DNA of 64,000 nt from Ophiura sarsii (GCA_035610835.1 CM069457.1:24298658-24362657), one strand, 5' to 3'. Shown: positions 1-13,304, counted from the stretch's first letter. The notes: a model not told the origin generated them from the letters alone. Numbers and translations are program-made.

Positions 1-287
1 ATGATGCATTGCTTGTTATTTAACTATTCAGCATTCATCGTTCCAAGTCGCTGGCGATTTAATCGCTTTCCAATATGCCCATATGATGAAGGGACAGGTT
101 ATAACACCAAGATAGCTATCACTGACGGATGTAATGGTGTCAACAGTCGCTGAATAACAAGTGTAAACCTATTGATTGACTCCTTGTTCAGCGTATATTA
201 TATAATACACAAACCAATTGCTATTGTTACCATACTGTAGCCTGCGTAGAGTAAAAAGTCTCTGAACAGTTTATATACAGGTTGTTA

Positions 288-820
288 GTCCTCTAGATCT
301 TCTAAACGCTTTAAAACAGGTTCTGATCCAGTCCTGCGGTTGTCTTTCAATTTCCGTATCGGCGTATTGTCAATACCAGCACAGCGTATTTTCGGCCCTC
401 TGTCAAACGCTTTAATTATTTTCTGACCCAGGGTTAGGGTTGACTTTCCGTACCCGGCAAAGCATTTTATTACCCCTCTTCCAAACGCTGCAATGCAAGT
501 TCTGACCCAGTGCTAAGGTTGACTTTCCATGCCAGCACATCCTATTGTGAGCCCTCTTGTGAGTATACACTTTAATACAAGTTCCGACCCAGTGCTAAGA
601 TTGACATTCCTTATACTACACACCATTGTTGTTAGTTCTCAAATTGTGAGATGGACTTTTACGACTGGTATTCATAATAATATACGGGTTCGCCGGCGGA
701 TAAGTTTAAAACTTGTCCGACGGACAGTTCGTAACTTATAATAGTGTTAGTTCTCGTCCAAACGCTGTAATACAAGTTCTGACCCAGTTCCAAGGTTGTC
801 TTTCCATACCCTGCACTCAC
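288..820. repeat. Degenerate minisatellite, units of about 80-100 bp
   Basis: Repeated blocks contain a word like AAACGCTTTAATACAAGTTC, then TCTGACCCAGTGCTAAGG and TTGACTTTCC. Copies begin near 321, 421, 500, 582 and 776, so spacing is irregular (80-100 bp, with one gap near 195). Short open frames here are by-products of the repeat. A related word (TTGTCTTTCCATTT) reappears near 3750. No gene is seen between 1 and 287 or between 821 and 1365. Confidence 0.7.
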
Positions 821-1365
821 TGTCCATATCAAGTTAAGTCTAATTATACTTTCACTGTTATCACATCAGATTGTCTAGTCAGTATTATCAGAGTTTCATC
901 AGCTGCTTTGCGCCCAAAGAAGATTTTAAGGATAACCCACAATGCATTGCGGGAGCACGAGCCAACTAAGGCTTTTTTAACATGATGCATTTGTGGAGCT
1001 CTTATGTTTTAGAAATAAGAAAAAGGAACACTGAGAACTAATTTATTAATTGATGTGAACTAGAATCTAAGAGCTCCAACGATAAATGCACTATGATGCC
1101 ATGATTTTGTGCATATGTCTATGGGAACCGAGACAAATTGGAGACCAGATTAAGGGCATTTTGCAAAATAACGCAATGCATTGTGGGGTGTCTTTAAAGT
1201 CTTCTTTGCTTTGCGCCTGTCATATGTAGTACATCGTTACAATGTTAGATGTGATGTATCAACGGGTATATAGATTTCTGACTATAAATCTAAAGTATCT
1301 TACCAAGTGATTGCCAATTGATTGTATTTTTGTATGTGCTGCAATGTCATGTCACCGAGTTACCT

Positions 1366-2636
1366 CGTATACGCGTATGCAATGTTATTTGACCTTGTTT
1401 CTCGTATGTAATTTAATTTGACCTTGTTTTCACGTATGTAATGTAATTTGACCTTGTTTTCACGTATGTAATGTAATTTGACCTTGTTTTTATTGTATGT
1501 AATGTAATTTGACCTTGTTTTCTCGTATGTAATGTAATTTGACCTTGTTTTCTAGTGTGCATTTTCATGTGACCTTGTTTTCTGGTATGCAATGTCATTT
1601 GACTTTGTTTTCTCGTAGGTAATGTCATTTGACTCTGTTTTCTCGTGAGCAATATCATTGACTTTGTTCCTCACATATTACAATATCATTTGACCTTGTT
1701 TTCTGGTATGCACTTTCATTTGACCTTGTTTTCTGGTATGCAATGTCATTTGACATTGTTTTCTCGTATGTAATGTTATTGACTTTGTTTCTTGTGTGCA
1801 ATGTCATTTGACTTTGTTTTCTCGTAGGTAATATCATTTGACTCTGTTTTCTCGTGAGCAATATCATTGACTTTGTTCCTCACATATAATATAATTTGAC
1901 CTTGTTTTCTGGTATGCACTTTCATTTGACCTTGTTTTCTGGTATGCAATGTCATTTGACATTGTTTTCTCGTATGTAATGTTATTGACCTTGTTTCTTG
2001 TGTGCAATGTCATTTGACTTTGTTTTCTCGTAGGTAATGTCATTTACCCCTGTTTTCTCGTGAGCAATATCATTTGACTTTGTTCCTCATATATAATATC
2101 ATTTGACCCTGTTTTCTGGTATGCACTTTCATTTGACCTTGTTTTCTGGTATGCAATGTCATTTGACATTGTTTTATCGTATGTAGTGTTATTGACCTTG
2201 TTTCTAATGTGCAATGTCATTTGACCTTATTTTCTCGTATGTAATGTAATTTAATCTTATTTTTTCGTATGCAATGTCATTTGACCTTTTTTTCTCATAC
2301 CTTAGGTCATTTGGACCTTGTTCTCTCGTATTTAATGTCATTTGACCTTCTTTTCTCATGTGCAATGTCATTTGACCTTCTTTTCTCGTATGTTATGTCA
2401 TTTAATCTTATTTATTCGTATGCAATGTCATTTGACCTTTTCTATTATCTTATGTCATTTGACCATGTTCTCTCGTATGTAATATCATTTCGACCTTCTT
2501 TTCTGGTGTGCAATGTCATTTGAAGTTGTTTTCTCGTGTGCAATGATTGTCATTTGACATTGTTTTCTTGTATATTATGTCACGTTCTCGAATGCAATGT
2601 CATTTGAACTTTTGTCACGTACCTTATGTCATTTAA
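1366..2636. repeat. 31-bp minisatellite with about 207-bp higher-order period
   Basis: Around forty tandem copies of a roughly 31-bp unit (TCGTATGCAATGTCATTTGA followed by CCTTGTTTTC) run through this block. Variants are themselves duplicated: the CTCGTGAGCAATATCATT variant recurs at 1642, 1851 and 2057, giving a higher-order period of 206-209 bp. The minus-strand open frames of 70-81 residues are simply translated repeat. The array resumes after 3347. Confidence 0.9.
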
Positions 2637-3343
2637 GGGGGGACTTAAGGAAGTTTTTGATTTGATTTTTTGAATTTTGTGAGTGCTGTAATTATTGAAC
2701 TATTAATCAAATGTATATAAAAGTATACATTTTTGGAAAGGAAATGGATCAGAGAATTCAAATTTGGCGTCAATTTTGACCAAAAAGTAGATTTTTTGAG
2801 AAAATCACAAAATTCACTTTTTTGACCCAAATTTTTTTGAACAAAGCTAACAAAAAATAATTTTGAGTAAAAAATTGCCAAATGACTTTATAATAATGTT
2901 AAGACACTAATGAAGGGACGATTTTTTTTTTTTTAAACCTAATCTAATATTTTTGAAAATTTTGACCAAAAAGTGCCAAAAAACGTGAATAAAATGATTT
3001 TTAATTTTTTTTAACACTTTTTTGTCAAAATTTCAAAAAATATTGGATTAGGTTTAAAAAAAAAAAATCGTCCCTTCAGTAGTGTCTTAACATCATCATC
3101 AAGTGATTTGGGCATTTTTAACTCAAAATTATGTTTGTTAGCTTTGTTCAAAAAAATTGGGTCAAAAAAGTAATTTTTTGTGATTTTCTCAAAAAATCAA
3201 CATTTTTGGTCAAAATTGATGCCAAATTTGGATTTTCTGATCCATTTCCTTTCCAAAAAGGTATACTTTTATATACATTTGAGTCATGGTTCAATAATTA
3301 CAGCACTAACAAAATTCACCAAAAAACTTCCTTAAGTCCCCCC
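2637..3343. mobile_element. 707-bp TTAA-flanked foldback element (piggyBac-like MITE)
   Basis: The element starts GGGGGGACTTAAGGAAG and ends with the reverse complement. Almost the whole length folds back on itself: the left arm through about 2960 matches the right arm from about 3010. Perfect TTAA sits on both sides (2633-2636 and 3344-3347). The TTAA duplication is the hallmark of piggyBac-type transposases. There is no transposase, so it is non-autonomous. It interrupts the minisatellite. Confidence 0.85.
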
Positions 3344-3452
3344 TTAACCTTGTTATCGAGTATGTTATGTCATTTAACCTTGTTTTCGGGTATGTTATAT
3401 CATTTTAAGGGTTTTTTCTCATGTAATACAATTGACCTTGTTTCTGGTAGAG
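3344..3452. repeat. Continuation of the 31-bp minisatellite
   Basis: Three to four further degenerate copies of the same unit (TGTTATGTCATTTAACCTTG) directly follow the TTAA element. This shows that the element split an existing array. Confidence 0.8.
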
Positions 3453-5735
3453 CTATGGTATCACATTCGATATTGTGTTGCAAGAAACTCTCACCTTGAA
3501 AAGATACAGAAAATGGTTAAGTCGAAAGAACATCCGGAAACGTTGTTCATTTTGACCAGACAACTAACACCACACCCACAGTAACATGTATTAGAAACAT
3601 GTTTTAAGTAATAATAAGAAATATGACATCAAACGGACACCGCACCGATTGTCAGCATGACGCCTCATTTCCAGCAAGCGCTGAAGAGAATAAACGTTTT
3701 ATTGGCCAAATCCAACGCCTTATACAGACTAGCAATTTCGATACAGTTGTCTTTCCATTTTCATAACGTTGTCTTTCCATTTCCTGCCCGCACTGTTAAC
3801 ACTTTACACGCGGCGGTCGTCTGCAAACGAGAGTTCCAAAATTTCAGGAAATATTTCAAAAATGTCAAAGTTATTGAATTTCATCACCGTATTCGGAATC
3901 AACATGATAATTGCATTACAATAAGTACAAACATGCCTACTATTGGTTCAGTAATTCTTGAGATAGACTTTAAAAGTTGGAAAAGGTTTCTGAAAAAAAA
4001 TCTGTTTTGTATGGTGAAACTATAATAACCGGCCGCGTGGAAAGTGTTAATACAGCATACTCATCTAATAGCGTCTCATTGAAGTACGTCTGTTATAATA
4101 TGACTGTAATGTCTGTAGTCCCGTTTCTCTCCCTAAGTTTGCTAGTAAAATGTGAGGCTGAAACAATGATCGCATATATCGGATTGTGTTGTAATTTATC
4201 CAAGTGACATGTGATTCATTACGTTGGGAAGTGGCAATTGTCATAACGTTGCCATTGTGTACAACGATTGATCTTCTCATACTGTTATCTCCAATTAAGG
4301 AAACTAGTTTGCTAAATGATTTACATCACAATGTCAGTGTTTCTGTTGAAAATTTTAAATCCAGAATCATCCATTTCATGATGAGTAACATTTTGAGCAC
4401 AGTACATGCGATTCTATCCGGATAAGCCAGGCAATGATCCTGTCGAGATCTCTTCTAAATCCCATGCTTGAAAGATGGGGGTAGCTATGCTTATTGACGT
4501 AATCACATTCTAGATCACGAAAGTAACATGGCGTGGTAACTATTACCAATAATAATGAGGACGCCAAGGAACATTTAACAGTCATTTCTTGTGAAAAACG
4601 GCAACACTTTTCTGGTGGTAATTCACTTAAACATGTTTCATGAGCTAGAGCCTAGGTCCTAACAGACACTTAATCTGGGATCGTTGAAATTCGAGATAAT
4701 TTTGTACTAAAATGTATTTATCCTATACTTATTATCCCGCATTTAGGTGAAAATCTATATATTATAATAAGTGTGTTTTGCATTTTCAATACGAAGCCAT
4801 GGTTTTTATGGCAAGTTCTAGATCTAAAACAATACAAGCATTTATAACACCAGAAGGAATCCGTAAACACTAACACTGCTTTCGTGCAGTGCCTTCCTCG
4901 TCCACTGAGTGAGAGCTGCGAACCAGTACGTACTAGCACTAATCATGCTAAGTACATTGTATATCCAATGGTCGACCAAGTGATGCTGTATCATGAGATA
5001 TACATCCAAATTACCAACTTCATACCTCTGGTATTCTAGAATGGCAGGCTTTCAGGTTTTATCTTGAGCAATTAAGTAAGGGCTATTTCCTTTGTCTTTA
5101 GGCTATCAAACTTGATGGACATTTCTTCTTGATCTGTTGAAGGAATTATGACCTGACAGTGAAGGGACAGGTGATTCATAATACGGAGTAATCTCCAACC
5201 AGATCGCAGCTATATGAGGCATGTCAGGTGGCCATCCAGATATGATATTGATCCACATGTATCGGTGAGTACCAAACCGGTGTATGGGTGAACTGAATAT
5301 TGATGGGAATGCCCATGTGGGTAATCATATATTCAGATAGATTCCTAGTGCTGGCTCCCTACGCTCGATCTTGGTTTCGTAGAAGGCAGCACGGAACCAG
5401 TGCTACTGTAACACCCGTAGCCTATATGCAAACATTGTCTTTAAGGACACGTAACAGTAATCAATACCTAATGGTGGTGGCACAGAGCTAATGCCGCGAA
5501 AGATAAACGGCAAGAGAGCAAATTCGAGTAGGTCACCTCGACAATTTACATATTTAAACGGTAATAGATAAGTGATAGATCCAATTTAGCGGACATTATG
5601 AGGACCTGACACCCTTTAAACTCTAATCAATCATAACGATGCCATCGGACTGTTCAGTCCTCTGTATTTGACGGCATTTTCACACATCCGTGTTTGTATA
5701 GTTATATTCCTGGACCCTATTACCCCCCCCCCCCT
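3453..5735. other. No gene seen
   Basis: Only short open frames in mutually overlapping directions occur here, with no splice-flanked or family-like coding sequence. A small repeat fragment (TTGTCTTTCCATTT, twice) lies near 3750. A related sequence at 43630-43830 shares the text around TTGGTTCAGTAAT, so 3800-4010 belongs to a dispersed repeat. Confidence 0.5.
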
Positions 5736-6110
5736 CTCTCTCTCAAATTAACGAACCAAGACCATCGAAGTCACTAGCGCCCGAGATTCTATGATATATG
5801 TGACCTGCTCCTACTCAGATATTTTTGGTAGGTATGTGCCGCCAGCAAAATGAAAAACTGAACCATACATTACCAATTTGTTTGTTTGTTTGTTGTTGTT
5901 TTTGTTTGTGTGTTTTTTTGTTTCGGGGGGGGGGGGGGTGGGGTGGAACCATACGTTTACCAGAGACCCATAATGTTCCTATATATTTGACAGATTTTGC
6001 CAACATTTCTGAGAAAACCATCAAAATTAAGGACTTTAGACCCTTAGACCCACATATTTACCAAAAATGGCTTTGAAAAGGGGTCATTCATTTACCAGAC
6101 TGCTCCCACA
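5735..6110 (-). repeat. Dispersed repeat, copy A (inverse of 15100-15370)
   Basis: Contains a C-tract with CT repeats at 5726, a G-tract at 5925-5940, and a block (GCCGCCAGCAAAATGAAAAA, ACCCATAATGTTCC, AAAAGGGGTCATTCATTTAC) that matches the reverse complement of 15100-15370. The homopolymer sits where the second copy has none, so it was gained or expanded after divergence. The two open frames of 69 and 83 residues are repeat-derived. Confidence 0.75.
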
Positions 6111-6249
6111 ACGACCGGACAAAGTCCTCAGGACAGTATAGAGAAACGTGCCAGACACATGTGGTGCTATAACTTCCGGGTCAAATGTTTGCACTGCGCT
6201 GTGAATTTAATGATTTTGCCATGTCAATATTTGCAGGGAACCGTTGACA

Positions 6250-6610
6250 GCCCGCTCAATTCAAGATGCATTACTACTATAATATCACAGAGTCAAAGGT
6301 TACACAAACCGTCAGACGTAGCCGGATATAGGCTCGTTCACGAATATTCAAGGTTAAATTATGCGTACGAGGTTACGTAATCAAGCAAATAGGACGAACG
6401 GTTAACGACGGTTTTATTTCAAAATGTTATACTGACACTGGAGTTGGTTATCTAACTCAAGCGGTTTTAGGATGAAATAATTAAGTTCAAACGTGTGATG
6501 AATTTTCTGGGATCATGTAATCAAAATCCATTTTTACATTGAAACCAACGGAAATTCAAAATTGACGGCAATTTGTTTCCACCGTCGTCTGACTACGCGC
6601 GCAAGGCAGT
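6250..6610 (+). repeat. Dispersed repeat, copy A (partner at 51110-51370)
   Basis: Shared words with 51110-51370 include GCCGGATATAGGCTCGTTCA (GCCGGATATGGGTTCGTTCA in the partner), TGATGAATTTT, ATCAAAATCCATTT and CCACCGTCGTC/CCACCGCCGTC. Copies are diverged, with indels. No coding sense. The following stretch, 6611-7075, shows nothing recognisable. Confidence 0.65.
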
Positions 6611-7079
6611 CATAATATCCACTTTTTCGTAGCAGTAAGACATTCCTCGTCGTAGAAAATATCAATATCTCGTAATGTATAACTATAGCATATCCGGGTC
6701 ATAGGTCACTCCGAAGACGTTTGCTCGCACTCTGTCTGGTTCTGCATCGATATTGAGCTCTATGGGGAATTCCGTAGCATTGTAAATGCTAAAAGCACTC
6801 GGAAAGTCAGCCGTCTTGAGGAGCGCTAAATGGCGCATTCTACTTAAAATCGTCTAATGCATGTAATGGAGTTTTTTAAGTTCATAATGCACGGCGAAAA
6901 AACAAAGTCGGCGGGAATTCAATATCTTAAAAGATTGATGTCAAAAATGAAATATTCATGATGCGCAACAGAAGACGAATCTGTTATCGAGATAGCATGC
7001 AAATTAATGTATTACTCTGACATGGCAAACATATGTTCGATTAGGACACGAAAAAATAAACCATGTTCTACGGGCAAAC

Positions 7080-7290
7080 GGACTTCTTAGGTTGGGTCGG
7101 TCGGTCGGTCGGGCATTTTTATTCTTTTTTTCCTTTTCTTCCTCTTTTTCTTGTTTCCCCTTTTCCCGCAATTTGTCATGCCAAAAACATTATTTTGGGT
7201 CGGTATTCATTTACATGTGAACAAATTGTTCACTGGTTTCCAAAAAAATGGGTCGGTCGGGCCCGTAGAACAGGATTTTTTTGTTTGTCC
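7080..7290 (+). repeat. Dispersed repeat with (GGTC)n start, copy A
   Basis: Starts GGGTCGGTCGGTCGGTCGGG and ends GGGTCGGTCGGGCCCGTAGA. The same frame of words occurs at 10825-11110 (GGTCGGTCGAGCATTTTG and CAGTCGGGGCCGTATACTAG). The interior is T-rich and differs between copies. Confidence 0.6.
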
Positions 7291-9775
7291 CATAAGCATT
7301 ATGTTGTTGCGGTTTATTGAGGAAGACCCAATTTTGCTTTTGCTTTTCTCACGCGCTTTGATCTTGATGAAAAGGCGCTTTATATATGCTCATTTGTATT
7401 GTATTGTATTGTAAGACAAGAGCATTGGCCTCCTATAATTAACTTAGAATAGGGTGTTATCAACGGGGTTTTTAATTTAAATTAAACATGGATGCTAAGC
7501 ATACATGTTTGAAAAGGGTTGAATTTATTGATATATTTTATCATTTCAGTTATCCAGAATTTTCAACGGATTGTATCTGTATACTTGTTGTAATAATTAT
7601 GTATTCCATTTCTATATATACATACAGTCGCGTAAGTTTAACAATTCTGTTCCAAGTACTAGTTTAATATGCAGCAATCAGCATGCATAATTTGTCCTTT
7701 CAAAATCCCTTAGAATTCATTTCTGTGTAACCTTTAAATATCATCACGTGACTCGTATCTCATCCTTATTTTAATACACTTTATTCGTAAAATATTCATT
7801 TCGTTCTTGTTGTTTTTGGTTGGGATTGGTTAGTTGGTGGGTATTAAATGGCTGCTTAGGTCATAATGCACCGCCTGAGGACACACACTCCATGTATGCT
7901 ACACGGAATTCCGTGCACGTCAATTTATTTTGTATGCCTGTCCCACCAGTTTCTTACCACGCCGCATCATATTATATTATACCTAAAGCTACCTTAACAA
8001 AATACTCCCCTACTTCGCTGACGGGCTCGCACTGACTATAGATGTGCATACTCCGACTTTGCAGTGTGAATATACAGATATTATGAGCCGTCTCGACGCA
8101 TATCACTGTATGCTATTAAATATAATGCAGTCTGCTCAATCCTGGCATAAACCGCGCGTATATTTTGGCGGGAATAATTATAATAAAACATAATGTTGTG
8201 TAGCACATTTTACCGTCTGCTAGTATAGGTGCGAGCGAGTTCAGCAGCATATGGTGCTTATAAACGTGATGATGATGTTATATGTTAACTAGTAACAATC
8301 TACGGGGTGAAAAGGACGAAATAACAAACATGGTAGCGTTTTATATCAATCCCATCCCACATACCCAACTTAAAAACAAAGCGCCTTAGGGAGGTTAAAG
8401 ACGAGATGCTGCTGCTGTACGTGGATGACAACATACATATACAAAGCGTAAAAAACGTTTTCGGATCAATGCAACAAGCCTGGGTATGCTACTCACACAC
8501 ATGAATATATTTTCCACATCCATGAGTCTATGTATATTATATAGGTTAAGTGCGCCTCATGTTTGAAATTAACGCATTATCGAATTGTTAATTGGTCTAT
8601 ATTGTCGGCCTCTTCGCGGCCGCCTAGCAAACTACTAATACGGTAATACCCAATGCATTGATTTAATATGCACTCATTATGACGAATGATGGTAATGACA
8701 TTTTTACCAACAAGAACTTGGATATAATCATTAAAACATCATCATTACTGCGCTGTGATTATGCGCAAAACAACATAACAGCGTTAAGTTGAGGGCATAA
8801 TATAATCATTATCATAATTATAGTATTTATCGCTTAATTTTATGCTTTGAAGGCCATCAGAGTTAATCTATTCATATATTCTTTCATCTATCATAATTAG
8901 CCATTCGGTAAAAGTGGGGAGTCTGATGATTAGTACAAGTGATAGCCCTAAATACGTAACGCTAATAAAATAATATTTAAAAAACGGTCTGTTAACCAAA
9001 TATGTACGTTGGATGGTGCAGAGATTCAATTGCGCCATATACTTAATATGCATCTAATTGTAGCTGATAATTATATGCTTTGACTTAAACTGACTGTGTA
9101 TTTGACACATCCAGCAGTAAACGTACCAAAGTCAGCACACACAATTATACAATGTAATAATATTAAAAGCAATACAATACAATACTAATACAGAGATAAA
9201 TAACTGTCGATGCGACATTGTGTGTATATCTAAACAGTTTATGATGTCGTACGATCAACAACAAAAATGGTACAGAAAATGAATGATTACTTACCATTTT
9301 GACGTTACTATCACTATATCGGACGGTTTAAAATATCAGCGGATTTACAATAATGATGCGCACGTGTGCGATGGGTAAGTAGTTCCCTCGTGAAATACAG
9401 TACAGTAGGGAGATGGAGATGAGATGAGAACGCGGTAACTCATTAGAAAGGTAGGTAACAGCAGGACGACGGATAATACGAGCAGCAGGGATTGAAGCCA
9501 AGGTTATCGCGCGCATGCGTATGGCATGTCACGTGACGGTGTTTCCATAAATGGCTATTGGAAAGGGCAAACTCATATTCTTGCCCTCGGCGTAACCTCT
9601 CACGGTGTTGGATGCCAGGATTTGAAGAAGAAGAAAAAAATGGTGTTTGACAGCTGATGTTGGTGGATAAATTTTTAATAAAGAAATCTGAAGATCATGT
9701 CTGTATACTGTTCTGAATAAGCTATAAATATGGGCTATTCCGCTTGAAATCCATACACCCTGTATGTAAGACATT
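7291..9775. other. No gene seen
   Basis: AT-rich sequence with short, unsupported open frames only. A TTGTATTGTATTGTATTGTA microsatellite lies near 7395. I find no family-like peptide and no paired splice sites around an open frame. Confidence 0.45.
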
Positions 9776-9779
9776 ACCG

Positions 9780-9900
9780 TAATGTCCCACACAGGGAGTG
9801 ACGATTCCAAATGGAGTCACCCATTAATGCACCCCGATTTGTAAATCACACTCCCTGTGTTGAAGATTATGGATATATCTTCCATAGGGATGTATATATC
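9780..9900. repeat. Short repeat family with CACTCCCTGTGT motif, copy 1
   Basis: Inverted words flank a short core: ACACAGGGAGTG with ATTCCAAATGGAG on the left, and ACACTCCCTGTGT with GAAGAT on the right. Related copies occur at 10450-10560, 30500-30590 and 37425-37540, always with CCAAATGG or CATTTGAAA next to CACTCCC. This is consistent with a small inverted-repeat element family. Confidence 0.55.
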
Positions 9901-10449
9901 ATGGATTTCAACTAGAATAGGCTATTAGCCCAATATCAATTGATTTTTTTACTCGTAATTATAATTGATTGAATAGGACAGTCCATTTAATATTCATAAT
10001 TAAGGCCAAGTTAAAAAATAAAGTAGTTTCTCGGAATTCTATAATGTTCTTATTTTATATCCATAACTTTTTTTGTTAAAATACTATATTTTTAGAAGCT
10101 GACATATTGCCAATAGACTTGATTTTGGAACAATAATGCAGGTTTTATTGTTAATCAATCTCCTAGAACCATGAAATAAAAATAGTGTACAAAGGCCTCA
10201 CCCTCAGGTTAAACACCAATCACGCAACATCATGCTGATAATGGCGATTTCACATTGTTTATTTTAAAAAACAGTGCTCGTATCCTACTTTTTTCGACAA
10301 GAAACTAGTTATTATTTTTTTATTTGGCCTAATATGCATAAATACCAAGCATTTCATATTTATAAAAACGACTGATCGTGCTATTTTGAATTAATTAGCT
10401 ATTTCTTTTAAAATCTATGCACCACCTATGAAATTACCTTGATTTGCCC

Positions 10450-10560
10450 AAAAGTGACTGTGAATTCCAAATGGGGTTACTTGCATGGGGGACTCCATTT
10501 GAAATTCACACTCCCTGTATATGGAAGATCAAGGTACTGGCTTCAATAGGGGTGCCTGGA
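10450..10560. repeat. Short repeat family with CACTCCCTGTA motif, copy 2
   Basis: Carries GTGACTGTGAATTCCAAATG, then ACTCCATTTGAAATTCACAC and TCCCTGTATATGGAAGATCA. This is the same arrangement as at 9780 and 37425. Confidence 0.55.
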
Positions 10561-10824
10561 TTTTGAATGGAATAGCCAAATATGAATTATTCATATAACT
10601 ATCACTATGGATGGGGCTTTTGTTATCATAATATTAAAAAACCATTGTGACGTAATTTACCGTTATATTTTTCCAATTCGAGTTTGTTTTCTAGTGCTAA
10701 GATATTAATTAGCAATAGGATATAAGGAATGATCATGAATCATGTAAAAATTAAAGTTTAAAATGCCGACAGTGATAATGTGACATAACTATAAGTCGAC
10801 GGGGGGAAAACACTATTCGAACCT

Positions 10825-11110
10825 CTCCAGTAAGATCGGTCGGTCGAGCATTTTGTTTTTGTTTTGTTTTGTTTTGTTTCAAAAAAACCTGAACATTTTG
10901 GTGCATTTTCCGATATTTTCAACAACAAAAATCAAAAATGTCCACAAAATTCCACAAAATTCCAAAGATTAAAAAAATATATATATATTCCAACTTTTAA
11001 AATTGCTTATATTTTCCGAACAAATTCTAAACAATTGTTTTGTTTTGTTTTAATGAACATTCGAACCAATTGGTCAGTCGGGGCCGTATACTAGGGTTTT
11101 TATTCGTGGC
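10825..11110 (+). repeat. Dispersed repeat with (GGTC)n start, copy B
   Basis: Partner of 7080-7290. Begins GATCGGTCGGTCGAGCATTT, contains a TTTTG microsatellite, and ends near CAGTCGGGGCCGTATACTAG. The 76-residue open frame here is low-complexity. Confidence 0.55.
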
Positions 11111-11346
11111 CCAATCTTTTCGAACTTTGATGTTAAGATAATTACAGCTGAAAACACTACTCTAATTTCATATCTTAGTATACGAAAAAATAAAAAATGG
11201 CATGCTGAATCTTATTCGCACCACCCATTACACATTATGTTGCACTTTATTCCGTAAACGATCATTTACTAATGTAATATGTTACCTGTGAAGGTTATCA
11301 CAGAATGAATCCGAAAACTGAAGGAATAAAATGACTCTTAAAGGGG

Positions 11347-12582
11347 CGCACTGAGATATTGCCGGAAAATGAAAATGTTTTTGACAATTTTGAAAAACTG
11401 AACTGTTTCAATATAATGGTACGTAAGAGCTCTGAAGCCAAAAACAATCATCACAGAATAAATTTAGAGATGAGTGTGTGTGGTAATTTCATTACAAACT
11501 CTGAAGATATCTCAAATGGATTTAATGATTTTTTTGTAAGCATAGGGCCTACACTTGCATCAGATATCCATAGTACAGGTAAAAACTGCTACGATTATCT
11601 TGGTGATATGGAAACTAGTAATATGTTTTTTAAACCTATTGTTGAAAGAGATGTTATAAAAATAATTGATAAGTTAATCCAAAAAAAGGTGCCGGTAATG
11701 ACGACATAGGCAACTTCATTATAAAACGAGTTGTAGATGAAATTGTGGAACCCCTCGCGATAATATTCAATCTATCTATTTCAACTGGTATTGTTCCCGA
11801 AAAATTAAAACAAGCAAACTTAATACCAATCTACAAAAAGAATGACGCCGACAAATTTTATAATTATTGGCCAGTGTCACTTTTGCCGTGTTTTTCCGAA
11901 ATTCTAGAGAGACTTATATTCAATAGATGTGTTGATTATGTTGATGCCCATGAAATCCTAAATGACAAGCAATTTGGATTTATACCAACTCATTCAACCT
12001 ATATGGCTATTTTGCAACTAGTTGATAACATTATTGAGAGAAACGAAACCACTATTGGAATATTTCTAGACTTATCAAAAGCATTTGATACCATTGATCA
12101 TAATATAATTTTATACAAATTGGAGCATTATGGATTTCGTGGAATTGTATTGGAATGGTTTAAAAACTATCTTAGTAATAGAAAACTCGCATCCCACTAT
12201 TGAAACACAACTAGTAATAAAGAATTAAAAGAGGGCAGCAATTGGTTCAAAGCTAACAAGTTATCAGTAAATGCTAGCAAAACTAACTATATGATTTTAG
12301 GAACACCTTACACCTCACATGGTATCAAATGTCGATTCTCATATAAGTTATTTTAGACAATACTGTTTTGGAAAGAGTAAAACAAACTAAATTCCTTGGC
12401 GTGTTAATCGATGATTGCCTTACATGGAAACATCACATTAATTGTGTGTCTAAAACAATTGCTAGAAATATTGGTGTCATGAACAAACTTAAGCACTTTG
12501 TTGTTCCAACCCGTATATTACATACTCTTTACTGTAGCCTTATCTTGCCTTATTTAAATTATCTGATTGTTTCTTACTGATT
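11347..12582 (+). pseudogene. Broken non-LTR retrotransposon reverse transcriptase (CR1/L2/Jockey-like)
   Basis: Three plus-strand frames together cover a reverse transcriptase of the LINE type. Segment 11359-11709 holds the N-terminal part with NGFNDFFVSIGPTLA. Segment 11745-12203 holds the fingers and palm, with [30 protein letters not shown] and [15 protein letters not shown]. Segment 12230-12580 holds the region after the palm, with WFKANKLSVNASKTNYMI and FLGVLIDDCLTWKHHI. A frameshift lies in the A-run near 11690. Between about 12203 and 12230 the stretch that should contain the catalytic Y/F-A-D-D motif is missing. It is therefore dead. Both the endonuclease and the 3' end appear absent. 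Clade assignment is tentative. Confidence 0.9.
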
Positions 12583-13300
12583 TTTATGTCATTTGATGTT
12601 ATTTGTGATTTTAATGTTATGGTAATAAATGATGAATGAAAATGGATGATAATGATTTATGGAAACATGGTTTAGAATAATGGCGCTAGATAGATTCGGT
12701 TGAAGCAATTCATGTGGCGAGTGATGCTAATAATTTCTCGACGTGATATACATCGAAATTACCAAATCATAACATTTACGGCGAATTAAGGTAAACGGTT
12801 TTAGATGGTATATTTAGTTTATGTTTATTAAGTATTATGTAGGTACAAAAAAAACCGGGTTTCCAGGAAAATTGAGGGCATCTGCAGATGACATTCCAAC
12901 ATTTCACAAAATGTTTCAAAAATGTCAACATTTTAAATTTAATTAGCATATTAAGAATCACAATAAGAAATGCATTAAAATGAGTACAAGCACAATATTA
13001 TCAAACGTGCATACGCTTATCTTAATGATTAAAACTTATATTATTAGCTTATTTTAATGATTTAAACTAGCATGTACGCTTATCTAAGCACTTTAAGTTG
13101 ACAATATCTCAATTTGTGAATAATTGATATGCTTTAAGAGTTAACATTTACTAGTAACAATTTGGACAAGAGGCAAACACGAAAATCGTGTTAAGGTGCA
13201 GACAGCTGCTTTTATATGATTTACTCCTAAATACTCGAAAAGGTCCTTCACAATTGATTTTGAATTTCCTTTTGCAGGTTTTGAAAATTGAATGAGGTCA
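12583..13300. other. No gene seen
   Basis: AT-rich flank between the dead retrotransposon and the AT satellite. A stretch near 12735-12960 (ATACATCGAAATTACCAAAT, then GGCGAATTAAGGTAAACGG) resembles 52765-52900 (TACATTGAAATTACCAAATC, GGCGAATCAAGGTAACCGG), so it is part of another dispersed repeat. Confidence 0.5.
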
Positions 13301-13304
13301 CTTT

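Noticed and set aside
1413..1867. Tandem-repeat protein on the minus strand (TRKQSQM repeats)
   Set aside because: The peptide repeat is only the translated 31-bp minisatellite. The frame changes every few units and there is no start or splice context.
1366..2636. CRISPR-like array
   Set aside because: Units are contiguous tandem copies without unique spacers, and the genome is eukaryotic.
3131..3499. 122-residue plus-strand frame
   Set aside because: It lies in the right arm of the TTAA foldback and the adjoining minisatellite.
11359..12203. Active retrotransposon
   Set aside because: Frameshift near 11690, and the segment that should hold the catalytic Asp pair is deleted, so it cannot be functional.
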